The notes under the pieces: model-generated
The model's database searches: none
Told to the model about the DNA's origin: nothing
The model's input: the letters and a program-made list of their open reading frames with translations, nothing else
Shown here: one piece after another, positions 34,898 through 45,139 of the stretch
Layout of the letters: each line of letters opens with the position of its first letter
Position numbering within the stretch: the stretch's first letter is position 1
Translations under genes and position numbers: made by a program
Assembly: GCA_000151295.1 (NCBI GenBank)
Contig: GG745356.1
Coordinates: 425,361-489,360, forward strand
Origin: Allomyces macrogynus ATCC 38327
Taxonomy: Eukaryota > Blastocladiomycota > Blastocladiomycetes > Blastocladiales > Blastocladiaceae
Direction: 5' to 3'
DNA: 64,000 nucleotides

Positions 34898-35309
34898 GAG
34901 AAGCATCGGGTCTGAAGTGCCAGGCCAGCCATTGCGAACGAACGAGTTGTGCGGGTCACAGTACATGATCGGCATCGTTGACTTTCTTTGACGATTCTAT
35001 CGACGTTCAAGGATGCACCATGTTTCTCTTATTGTGTACGTTTGAAATCTCCCGTAATGCATGTCCGCCCTGCTCTCTTTGCAGAGCCTATCTGCGCGCA
35101 GCTCTCAGATCTCTGTCCACAAAACGTCAATCCAAGCCAGGTTTGAAACAAAAATTTATGTCGCTATTGCCCGCTGATTCCGTTGTTATTCCCACACCCT
35201 TCACGCCATGCTGCCATCCAAGTCCTGCGAGTGCCCTATCACTTCCACGGCCGCTGCGTTCATTTGCGTACACCCGGTCAGCCTCCGTTCCCAACTCCCA
35301 CAACCTCGC

Positions 35310-37056
35310 TCACCCAAGAAAACGTACCGGATTCGGCACCGGAAACGCTGGACGTTTCTTCCCCACCGCAGCACCATTCAAGCTCGTCGTCGACCCGGCA
35401 ACCGACTTGGGCATGACCGCGCCATCCGACTCGAAGGCGGTCGCGGGCGTCGCGACCGACATCCCCTCCACCACCAGTCCCGCGGGCGCCGAAGCGGAAT
35501 CGGCTGCGAGCGCTGGGAGCGGTTGCCACGGCGCGCGTTTTCCCGCGCCGCGCCATACGGGCTGTCGGCGCCACACGGACACCTTCTTCTTCTTTTTCTT
35601 GGCAGAGGACTTGAGCGGCGGTGGAGAGGGAGTGGGGTCATTGGTAGGGTCGGCGGGTTCTGTCGGTTCGATGGGGTCGGCTTCTTCGCAATCGGGGTCG
35701 TCGTCGACCGCGTCGGCATCGGTGGAGGCAGAGAGACTGCGTCGTTCGAGAAGTGCGGCGAATAGGCCATTGGTGACGCGCGGTGGGTCTGGGCGAATTG
35801 ACAGATACGGCGAAGTCGCGGCGGGCGGGGAGCCGGGTTGGCTGCTTGCACAGCACGACGCGGTCGCGCGATCCTGCGGAAGTCCGTGATCGGGATCCAC
35901 CTCTTGGTCCTCCTGCTCGTCGTCGTCCTCGTCGTCGTCCAGTGGCACTGCGCGCCAGTCGGCCTGCGCGGCGAGACACGCGTAGACGACGGCCTCGTTC
36001 TCCTCGGCCTGCACGGACCGTGTCACGTAGAGAATGTACCGCGCCGTCAGAACTAGGAATTTAGTCGTTGAGAGTGTCAGTTTCCGTTTCCACCAGTCAT
36101 CCAATCCTGAACACAGCGTACACTTCATCGCGTGCATCAGCTCGCGCCGCTGCCGCTCAGCCAACTTATCCACGACCGCCGCGTCACACTTTTCGTGCGG
36201 CTTGATGAGCGCTTCTTGCAGCATAAAGTGCTTTTTGTCGAGCACGGCCGACAGGGAGTTGGCGGGCTCGACAACGATCACATCCGGCGCGTAGCCGTCA
36301 TCGCCGTCTCCGTTACCTGGTGCCATATCCAGGAACGCCTTCGGCGCAAATTCGATCCGGTCGCGCGCGTCGACGTCAAGACCCGACACTTCCTCGCGCT
36401 CCCCACCGGGACCGCTAGCGACCACGACGTGATGCGGCGCGAGATCGGCCCACATGACCGAGCGATTCGTCACGCGCGCGCGGGACTTGAGCACCGTCCA
36501 CGTGCGATCCGTCGGCCAATGACACCGTTCCAAAACCACCTGCACGGGCACCATACTCGCGCGGTCCTGTAACACCAATTTCCCCTCCGCAAACGCGCGC
36601 GACACGAGCACGTCCGGGACATAGCACGGCGGGACCAGCACCACGTCTGGGAAATGCGGGTCCTTTTCCGCCGCGTCCTCGGGCCACGCGAGCTCGTTTG
36701 ACAATTCCTCAAGCGAGAGCCCATGGCGGAGGCGGAAAGCGACGGGCGCCAACTCGACTTGTTGTTCGGCCGACGAGGTTCCCGAGCCGTTCGTCGTCAG
36801 ACGAGCCGATGGCGTGTTTGGCAATCCGGATGCGTGCGTAGGCCGCGTGCAGTTTCGTGCGGGAGGCGGTGAGTGCGGCGGCGGTCGTGGCAAGGATGGC
36901 CGGGTGCGGGGTATTATCGTCGAGGAGGAGTTGCGTGGAGTCGAACGACGAGGAGAGGTACTGGAAGAGCATGGTCTTGACGAGCGGTAACGAAGGAATC
37001 AGGTCGTGGTTCTGCACGAGAAAGAAGGCCGACAAACGACACGAAGTGAAGCGCAT
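35310..37056 (-). CDS. Unrecognised conserved-looking protein with acidic and Lys-rich tail
   Basis: The start MRFTSCRLSAFFLVQNHDLI at 37056 runs to about 36790, where the reading must shift one base to continue as EQQVELAPVAFRLRHGLSLE. From there it is open to the stop at 35310. The main body includes FPDVVLVPPCYVPDVLVSRA, KKHFMLQEALIKPHEKCDAA and CTLCSGLDDWWKRKLTLSTT, which looks like a folded domain with a Cys pair. The C-terminal 180 residues are acidic, Pro/Ser-rich and contain a run of six lysines. I do not recognise the family. It is divergent from NC2alpha (410 bp). The frame break could be assembly error. Confidence 0.5.
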
Positions 37057-37304
37057 CGCCACGATCGTTTGTGGGAGACAGGTGGGAGACACGTTGCGGT
37101 GGACGATGGTCCTGGCAGGCTCAATATGAAATGAGCACGTGGGCAGTGCAGCCGCCGCGTCCGTCGGCCGTTTTTCTGTTTTTGCCTGTCTAATTTTTTT
37201 TGCTTGCTGTTGCCGTGGGCCTCCACCAGCAAGCCAAAGCTGGCCGACACGACCCACCTGCCGGCCAGCTCCCTCAGCTCTTCCTCAACAGTCTTCCACA
37301 ATAA

Positions 37305-37314
37305 CCTATATAAT
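37305..37314 (+). promoter_or_regulatory. TATA-like element upstream of NC2alpha
   Basis: CTATATAATG lies about 155 bp upstream of the NC2alpha start codon, in the divergent spacer. Confidence 0.45.
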
Positions 37315-37466
37315 GGCGGCCCGCCCCAGCCCTCCAGAATGCGACCAGTGTGTGCCGGAAGCTGTCTCGACCTCTAAGTGAGCCGCCCTTCGGCGCCAAC
37401 CACCACCAACCGATTTTGACTCGGCACATCATTTGACACCTTTGCCGGCTCTCGAATCCGTTCACG

Positions 37467-37990
37467 ATGCAAAAGAAATACCGAACCAAGTTCCCCGTCG
37501 TATGTGGCATCCGCGTCACGCTCCGCACCCCCGCACCTCCGCACCCTCGCCCTTCGACCTCAAACCTCATCCCCGTTCCCTCCCTTTGCCTCCAGGCACG
37601 CATCAAGAAGATCATGCAGCTCGACGAAGACGTGGGCAAAGTCGCGCAGGCCACGCCCGTCCTGATTTCCAAGGCGCTCGAGCTGTTCATGCAGGCGCTC
37701 ATTGACGAGTCGGTCGCGCAGACGCGCGCCGCCGGCGGTAAGCGCGTGCACGCCGGCCACATGAAACAGGCGATCCTCATCACCGACCAGTTTGATTTCT
37801 TGCGCGAGACGGTGCAGGATGTGGAGGATGCGCCAGTTGGTGCGGCCGCGAGCCGTGGGGGTGGCCGGTCGAGGAAGACGGCCGCGGCTGCGGCAGCCGC
37901 GGCGGGTGAGGACGGAAGCGACGAGGCTGCGGAGGAGGTGGCGGCAGCGCCGGCGACAAAGAAGCGCGCGCTGCGGAGGTACGCTCGTCT
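37467..37990 (+). CDS. DRAP1: NC2alpha/DRAP1 (Bur6) histone-fold transcription regulator, cut by gap
   Basis: Exon 1 (37467-37499) encodes MQKKYRTKFPV. A 96-bp intron follows, and exon 2 starts at 37596 with ARIKKIMQLDEDVGKVAQAT. The histone-fold continues with PVLISKALELFMQALIDESV and HAGHMKQAILITDQFDFLRE, a close match to NC2alpha. It pairs with NC2beta (Dr1) to bind TBP on DNA and restrain TFIIA/TFIIB recruitment. An Ala-rich tail with two basic KKRALRR/GGGRSRK patches runs into the N gap at 37991, so the C-terminus is unknown. Confidence 0.9.
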
Positions 37991-38090
37991 NNNNNNNNNN
38001 NNNNNNNNNNNNNNNNNNNNNNNNNNNNNNNNNNNNNNNNNNNNNNNNNNNNNNNNNNNNNNNNNNNNNNNNNNNNNNNNNNNNNNNNNN
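37991..38090. other. Scaffold gap, 100 N
   Basis: Exactly 100 N, the conventional size for a gap of unknown length. It truncates the NC2alpha coding region. Confidence 0.99.
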
Positions 38091-38663
38091 TCCCTTCTAC
38101 CTGGGTATCTTAACCTCGTCTCCTTTACCTTTCTCTCTACGCCGGCCGGTACCTAGGAGCACCCACTTTGCGCGCTCGCACTCTGGGGGGACCGGCCAGA
38201 CATCATGTCTTTCCATCGCCCCCTGGGTGGGTAAGCAAAAGGACGGGATTCGGGGGAAGCTTCTCCATTTCGACGAACAAACAGCGCGGGCGGGGAACGG
38301 CTTCTTTTTTTAGTCATGTGTGTATGGGGACCGGGGATCCACCCGGGGTCGGGTCGGTTTTTAGGAAAAAGCTGGCCGCAGAGGAGGCCGCCTAAAAGTT
38401 CTTGTGTCCGGGTCTCCCCATTTTTCGGAGCCGGTTGTTTTTGAATTCCCCCCCCCCCCCCCCCCCCTCACGTTCGGCCGTGCTTCTCACATTACCCTTC
38501 CTCCTTCCTGCACCGCACCGTCGCCCTCGCCGCGCGGCGGTGGAGCGTTTCTCTTCAGTGGAGCGATTTGGTCCATCCACGTGTAAATAGATCAATAGTT
38601 TCTGGGTCCGTTCTTCATTTCGTCTGTCGTCCTCCCTCCAAAGTCGCGTCTTCCTCTCCCGCG
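38091..38663. other. Low-quality-looking right flank of the gap
   Basis: The interval is unusually rich in homopolymer doublings and includes a run of 20 C at 38448-38467. No NC2alpha C-terminus or other gene is recognised. It may hold misassembled or low-accuracy sequence, plus the 3' region of DNAL4 on the minus strand. Confidence 0.5.
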
Positions 38664-39170
38664 TCAACTTGCCTTCCACAGCAGCACGCCAAACGTCCCG
38701 AAATACATGAAGAGCAGGTTGCGCATCTCGTAGGTGACTTCAAACTCGAACCCTTCACCCACGACCACATGCCAGGACGTGCCGCACTTCTTGTCCATGA
38801 CTTCCTTGATGGCCTTGGCCGCGGCCTAGGCGGGGGATTCGGATCAGCAACGTTACGGAAGTGCGAATTGCAGTGGGCTCAAAAATGCACACCTCGTAGT
38901 TGCCCGGATGCTTTTCGAGATACGTGACGACCATGTCGACCGTCTCGATGCGCAGTTCTTCGCTCATGTCCGTGTACTGGTGGAGTGCGTCGAGAGTGAG
39001 CATTCGCGCGAGAAAATGGCGAGTATTCCTGGCATCTGTACCTTGACGAGCGGGTAGTTGAAGACTTTGCGCGCATCCTTGTCGTCCTTGCCGTCACCGC
39101 CCTTGGCCGCGTCGGTCGACGCGCCCTTGTTATCGGCCAGGTTGGGGTTCGAGTCGGATACGGCGGCCAT
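38664..39170 (-). CDS. DNAL4: Dynein light chain 4, axonemal (DNAL4-like)
   Basis: Exons are 39170-39042, 38976-38893 and 38825-38664, giving 124 residues. After a charged N-terminal extension the reading is KVFNYPLVK, then YTDMSEELRIETVDMVVTYL and AAAKAIKEVMDKKCGTSWHV, then VVGEGFEFEVTYEMRNLLFM. The KxMDKKxGxSWHVVxGEGFxFE block is typical of the LC8-like DNAL4 branch. DNAL4 is a light chain of axonemal dynein, so it implies a motile flagellum. The 65-bp and 67-bp introns have clean GT-AG ends. The gene is divergent from MDM34 (436 bp between starts). Confidence 0.92.
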
Positions 39171-39606
39171 TTTGCTTGTCGGTGACGAGCTTGGAGCAGA
39201 TCAGGGTCGACCGTGCGGCGACGAGGGGTCTGAATGCGACGGTGCGAGCGCGGGGCGGCGGCGAGCGGGTCGCGGTCGGGTGGCGAATCGAGAGCAGGCG
39301 ACTACGGTTCGGTTGCAGCCAGTGGGAGCGAGATTTGATGGCAAGAGCGTCGTATTCGTCGTCGCGAGCTCAGCTGTGATGTGCAGATCGTTACGGAATG
39401 CGGTGGGTCAAATCGCGGTCACCTGATGGTTGACAAATGAAATCAACTGCATTTTCTATCGGCGTTGCCGTTCTTGCTGATCTTGTTGCCTTGGCGGCCG
39501 GCCAATCGCAGCCCAACGACGACGAGGACCACCTACCAAGCACTTGCTGCAAGTACCCGAACCTGGACCAACACGCCAAGCGACTCCACCTCGCAACGAC
39601 CCCACG

Positions 39607-41851
39607 ATGGCGTTTGTCTTCGAGTGGCCGCTCTTCTCGGCCGATTTTTACAAGTCGGCCGCGACCGAGCTGACGGCGGCGCTCAACAAGGGCGAAAAGC
39701 CACCCAACATTGCCGGTGATATTATTGTTACTGAGCTCGATCTGGGCACGATCGCGCCGGACCTTGAAATTCTCGAACTCGTCGAGCTCTCGTCCGACAA
39801 GCTGCGCGGCATTTTCCGGCTCTCGTATGCGGGGGATGCCTACATTACTCTGCAGACGAGCGTGCAGGTGCGTTGATGCGGCGACGAGGGGTAGGGATGG
39901 CGCCGCGTGGTGCGCCTGACGGCTATTGCGTTCCGGTGCGCTTGTCCTGTCCTTGCGCGCACTGCATGTCCGTGGTTGTTCTCTGCCCTTCCTGTTCGCT
40001 TCTCCTGACCGTGCATGTTGTCTCCCCGTTAGGCCAACCCGATCGTCGACGGCCACACGCTCTCCATCGGCGGCCCACAACTCGGCGGCCTGCTCGGCAC
40101 TTCGGCTGCCATGATCGCCGCCAACGCGCCGCTGATCGTCCCACTGCAACTGAAAATCAGCCAGCTGCGGCTGTACGGGATCGCGTCGCTCGTCGTCGAC
40201 CAGGCCAAGGGTATCACGCTGGCGTTCAAGAACGACCCTCTCGAGAACGTCAACGTCTCGTCGACCTTCGACCACATGGCCACGATCCGGCGCTTCCTGC
40301 AGTCAGAAATCGAAAAACTGCTGAAAAAGCTATTCAAGGAAGACTTGCCGGCGCTCGTTCACTCGAGTTCGCGGCGGTATGTCGAGGCGCGCCGCATCGC
40401 CGCTCGCGCTGGACCCGATCCTGTGGTCGCGGCGTCCGCACCCGTCTCCCCGTCACGGCCGACCGCTGCCCGAACCGCACTCCCGCCGGCATTCCACGAC
40501 CGCGCCAAGACCGAACCCGTCACGAGCACGACCCCCACCGCTGGATGGGTCGGGAACGACGGCTCGGCCGTGATTGACGAAACCCGTCGATCTCGACCGC
40601 GACGACTGGGTTCGCGTGGCCAAAGCCCTGCATAACCCGCCGGACGCGCCACCACCGCCCGACTTCTTTGCGTCGCTCGCGCAGAGATTGTTTCGTGTCC
40701 CCGCCGCGCAGCCGGTAGCGCGGACGGGACTCGCGCGCGCCATGGATTCAGATGATGATGATGATGCGGCGCGTGGACGTGGCCGTGCGCGCAGGGCACG
40801 TGGGTCGACCGCGTCGCGGTCAGGATCGAGGTCGTCGAGTTCGAGCTCCATGTACTCGGGCTCCCCACCACGGGTACGGCGCGCAGTGGACGGTGACGAC
40901 TCGCGCGCACCGAGTGCCGGCCCGGCATCTCGCCGTTCCTCATCTGCCACGTCGCGCACATCGACCATGACGACGAGCACAGCAGTGAGCGGGAGCGCTG
41001 GTCTGCGCGTACACCGGTTCAATCGGCAATACGTGCAACAGCACTTACGCGCGGCGCTCGCGGGCCTGACCCCGTCCCCGTCGTCGGCATCGCTCCTCTC
41101 CACGTCGTCCTCGCCCGCGATCCTCCTCTCCACCTCCGGCGCGAGCGGTACCGCGCACGCGCGATCCGCCACAGCCCCCGCAGGTGCACCCGGCGCCCCC
41201 GCCCCGACCGCGGGTACCGTCTCTGCCGGCCAATCACGCCGCGGTACTCCGCGAATGGGCGTGCGTACGCCGTCATTCATGGTCGCGTCGGCCCCCGCGC
41301 CACCCACCTCTTCTTCGGTCCGCAGCGGCGCGACCACGCTCGACCCGTCGGCCAATTTTATGGCCGCGCAGTTAGCCAACCTGTACAACGCGAACCAATC
41401 AATCTCGCCGTTTTCACGGGAACACGTGCACTCGACGTTCCGCACGATGCGCAAGACGGCGCCGCACGTTGCACACCATGCGTTGCCGACGGCCGCGACA
41501 GCTGCGGCAACCGCGGATGCGGAAGCGGCCGAGCATTTTGTTACGGACCATCACGTCGTGCATTTGCATCGGCCCGGGCGGAGGGGGCGGCGGCCCGTGT
41601 GCCGCCGCGTGTTTACGGTGGATTTGCGGCCAAAGGATCCGACCGAGTCGGAGCCGGCGCAAGATGAGGACGGGGAGGGGTTGCTGGAATCGGCGCCGGC
41701 GTCGTTGGAACTCGGGCCCGGCGAGGAGGCCTGGGAAAATGGTGAGGATGGTGATGGCCGGGATGGAGTGATGGCGCCAATGACGCGTGCGACTTTTACG
41801 ATTGGCGAGTCCGAGTCGGAGTGGGAGGTGCCGGCTGGTGGGTGGCGGTGA
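39607..41851 (+). CDS. MDM34: ERMES subunit MDM34
   Basis: Exon 1 is 39607-39867 and the second exon begins at 40033. The start [20 protein letters not shown], then [40 protein letters not shown] and [20 protein letters not shown], follow MDM34 closely through the SMP lipid-transfer domain, including [23 protein letters not shown]34 links ER and outer mitochondrial membrane in ERMES and moves phospholipids. After about residue 260 the C-terminal region is low complexity (Asp, Arg/Ser and Ala runs). Near 40572 the frame must shift by one base to reach the long open frame ending at 41851; an unseen intron or assembly error is possible, so the C-terminal half is less certain. Confidence 0.88.
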
Positions 41852-42494
41852 GCCGCGGCAGAGGATGTTTCTTGGGAGGGCATCGATGTTATGCATGCAT
41901 TTGTACGTTTCCGCCCGCTCAATGGTCGCGATAGTCGAGTTTTTGCGTAAATATGTGAATAGCGACGTTGTGACCCTCGTTGTTCCAGCACTTCACTCCT
42001 TCGGCCGGCCAATCTCGAACGCCAGGACCGTGCAGTCTCTTTGGCTCGATGAATGATGAGGACGAAACTGCTCGAACATCAAATGAGTCCCGCAGGTAAA
42101 GAATGGGATCCGGAGCACGTCCACGGTCACTCTGTTCAAGGCCTGTTGGCTCACCTTGATTCAACGATTATTGTTCTCACGTTTGGCGCCAGGTCCTGAG
42201 AGGTCCAGAGTTGCCTGCCGCAGCAAGTTTTGAAGGTGATCTGGTGCATGGTTTTCCTTTCTTCCATTTGCCCTCAGCCTGCCTCTAACCAATTTACCTG
42301 TTGCACCTCCCTCCCCCACGCCTCTCCAACAACAACCGACAAAAAACCTGCATCTCAAGCGCGCCGCTGAACGATCAGGCGCGGATATTTAGTCTCTGCA
42401 GTCCCCCCCTTTCTCTCTCGGGTGTTAGGACACGACGCGTGTCTCGTCATTCGCCCATTCAAACAAGCCCTACAACATCAACTCTGCAACCACA
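41852..42494. other. Spacer between MDM34 and secreted-family locus B
   Basis: No gene is supported. The last 200 bp resemble the upstream region of locus C (both carry a GCATCTC...AGCG(C)GCCGCTG...ACGATC block), so they probably hold a duplicated promoter. Confidence 0.4.
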
Positions 42495-42788
42495 ATGGCC
42501 CGACTCCTTCCAGTCCCGCTTCTGGCCGCCCTCGCGCTCCTCCTCGCCGCGCTAGCCGGATCGGCGCATGCGTCCTTTGTCATGACCCATTTCGACGCGT
42601 ACTGGACCCGGTTGTTCCATCAGCCGCCGGCTGGCGGGGTGGCCGAGTATTCCGTGACGCTGGACGCGCCTGGATGTGCCCTTCTGGCCGACGCGACCTG
42701 CACTGGTGATCGGTTCCAGGTGGACTGTCAATGGGCAGGACAAGTGTGCGTTGTCGTATTGTGGGCGAGTGCCCGCGTCAAGAAATGA
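42495..42788 (+). CDS. Secreted-protein family, locus B, short secreted protein or truncated copy
   Basis: The ATG at 42495 opens a clear signal peptide (LLAALALLLAALAGSAHA) followed by FDAYWTRLFHQPPAGGVAEY and SVTLDAPGCALLADATCTGD, then RFQVDC. This is the only locus of the family in which signal and N-domain are in one uninterrupted frame. As read it ends after 97 residues. A GTGTGC or GTGCGT donor near 42745 may instead start an intron, but no downstream family exon is found before the minus-strand LRR remnant, so the gene looks 3'-truncated. Function unknown. Confidence 0.5.
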   Translation: MARLLPVPLLAALALLLAALAGSAHASFVMTHFDAYWTRLFHQPPAGGVAEYSVTLDAPGCALLADATCTGDRFQVDCQWAGQVCVVVLWASARVKK

Positions 42789-42837
42789 CGGAGAAAACTG
42801 ACACATTCCGTGCATTTTGATCGCACGCCTGACGTCA

Positions 42838-44240
42838 GAGGACGGTGATGCCAGCACAACCCAATCCAAGTGGAACACGCGAAGCGACATGAGGCGTGGT
42901 AGCGCAACTTCGGCCAGCTCGACCACTCCAGCGTCGGTCAGTTGAGTGGATGACAGATTGAGTCGCGTCAGCCACTTGAGTAGGGTGAGTTCTGGGGCAA
43001 GCGAGGTCATCCCTGCGTCACGGATTGGATTGTCGCTCAGATCGAGCTCAACAAGCTGGATTAAGTGCGGCAAAGCGATGCGGGCCAGCGAGGCCACGTT
43101 ACACGCATCGATTTGCATCTTGGGCAACCGCAGCGACCTCAGGTTCGGAAAACGCGCAATCGACATGGTAACGGACTGTCCAGCCCGTGAAATAGACAAG
43201 TCGCAATCTCGAAGGTTCAGGGCACAATACGATCAGCTATCGCCTCCATTGCATGCCCGACACGGATAGCTGTTTCAGGCAGATGGTCAGGGTTCGAAGT
43301 AGCGCATCAAGGAACGAATCAAAGAACGCCGAACGCCACTCGTTTTAGCCCAAAGAATTGGGGTTGAGAGGCAAGGCTGAGAGCCGCGAGGGAAGCTGGA
43401 TGCCCCGGATGTGCCCTGTGAAGGCGCTAACGTCAACCGCATCGGGGTCGTCTATTGAGAGGCCAGCAGCAAGTGACTCGAGCCGTGTGGCAGATTGCGG
43501 AGAAACGGGCCCAGATCAGCGTCAATGTAGGCATACTCCTCGATATTCAGGTGTTCCAGCTCCAGAACAACGAGCGACTGGCACGAGCCAATCAATTCAG
43601 CAAGAATGCGAAAGTTGTGCTCCGAGGAGGGTGGGACACGAAGATGCAATCGCGGCAGCGTCGACGGCAAGGTGAGTGTCGCCTTAGAGAGACCACACGG
43701 CAGCGACTGGTCCTCAGTGTTCCATGACAACAGCTGGTCCTCAACACGGGGAGGCAAGTTTGACCAATACGAACTGACTTGGAACCAACGAACTTGATGA
43801 AACAGGATCGGGATGCTTTCACAAGTCACCGTCAAGCCCAAAAGCTGTTCTATGGTCAAGTAGCCAGGGCCAGAAACGACATGCACGGCAACAATCAAGT
43901 AGAAGTGGGATGGAATCTGCCCAAGTCGACCCAGGAAAATGCGACGCGCATTCCGAAAACTCCAAGGCGACAGAGGACTCGCAACTGTCTCCGAAGACGC
44001 CATGGCCGTGAATATGGCAGGCACACAACGAATCGCCCAGCGAATGGCCACTGCATAAAATGCTGGTGCTGCACGAGCAAGCTGTAGCAATGCTTGTGTT
44101 CCATCGAGATCAGAGATCATTGAATAATCGGGGCAAGATATCGAATGGAACATTGTTGGCTTGGGCGCGAGGGCGGAAACAAGTTGGTCAACACGAGAGC
44201 AGGCAGCGTTTCGAACAGGGAACAGGCACGTTGTGTTGAT
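42838..44240 (-). pseudogene. F-box/leucine-rich-repeat gene, decayed
   Basis: On the minus strand a short F-box-like start (SLFETLPALVLTNLF) near 44210 leads, after a frame change, into an open frame from 44153 to 43452 with LPRLHLRVPPSSEHNFRILA and SLVVLELEHLNIEEYAYIDA. Frame breaks and stops occupy 43450-43200, then LRRs resume: FPNLRSLRLPKMQIDACNVA, LVELDLSDNPIRDAGMTSLA and LTRLNLSSTQLTDAGVVELA. The pattern is of an F-box/LRR substrate receptor of SCF ubiquitin ligases. At least two frame breaks and several stops make it a pseudogene. Confidence 0.6.
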
Positions 44241-44789
44241 GTTGGGCGTTGGTTGTGATTGTCATGATGGGCTGGCTGAGCCAACTGGCCGTTACCCCCG
44301 TCCGAATCGCGGATATTGCAGCAAGTTGTGTCCGTGTCAACAGCGATCCAGTTGCTGTTTGAGGATGTCGACGCCAGCGAAGTTCTGGATGTGTGCATAT
44401 ACAGGCTAGTATTTGGAACATGGGCCACTGCAGGGACTCGCAGACCCACAGGCGACTGTGGTCTTGGTGGCAAGCGAAAATATGAGGAAATATTGCGTCT
44501 AAGCGATCGCTCATGTCTTTGCGACCGGCCCCAGCTTCTTGAGCACGCGGGAGACGAGAAGGAGCATCGTAGATACTGGCGTTGTCAGCAACAAGCAGTT
44601 GCACGCGATTCGTGACATGCTGCAGTGGAAGCCAGCCAGACCTGACCACAGCTTGATGCTAGTGATTTTATCAAATGTATCAGAGCGTCGCTCATGAAAC
44701 TGACCTATTGATTGCATGTCGACCATCCAGTTCACAGTTCGCCGGCTTTAGACTTTCGTTATGTGTGCGACGAACCACAATGATGCTCA

Positions 44790-44804
44790 GGGTCCGTTTG
44801 GCAG
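44790..44804 (+). repeat. Left terminal inverted repeat of element 2
   Basis: GGGTCCGTTTGGCAG; pairs with the right end at 13 of 15 positions. Confidence 0.75.
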
Positions 44805-44976
44805 CGCCCAACTGACGTGGTTGGGATCAGTTACAACGTTGAAAGTCAGTCAGGGCCAACTGAACCAGTTGGCCACAACAGAGTTTTTGACCGATTTCAA
44901 ACTAACTGAAAATGGATCTCTGTTCAGCAGATCACCTCCCAACTGAAAACGGAATAGAAAAAGTTACGTTATTTCC

Positions 44977-44998
44977 AAGTCACCTCGAGAGGTGACTT
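44977..44998. repeat. 22-bp palindrome inside element 2
   Basis: AAGTCACCTC-GA-GAGGTGACTT, perfect 10-bp arms with a 2-bp centre, between the left end and the Myb-like gene. It may be a protein-binding or structural site. Confidence 0.7.
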
Positions 44999-45139
44999 AT
45001 GGGTTCTGTTGGCCAACCACCTCCACTGGCAACCCATCATCCACCACCCCATTGTTGTTTGCCCCCATCTGTTGCCATTGAGCGACGCTCCTCTCTTGCG
45101 ACCAGGGCGTGTGTGAGTATTTGCATCGAATTCACACCC

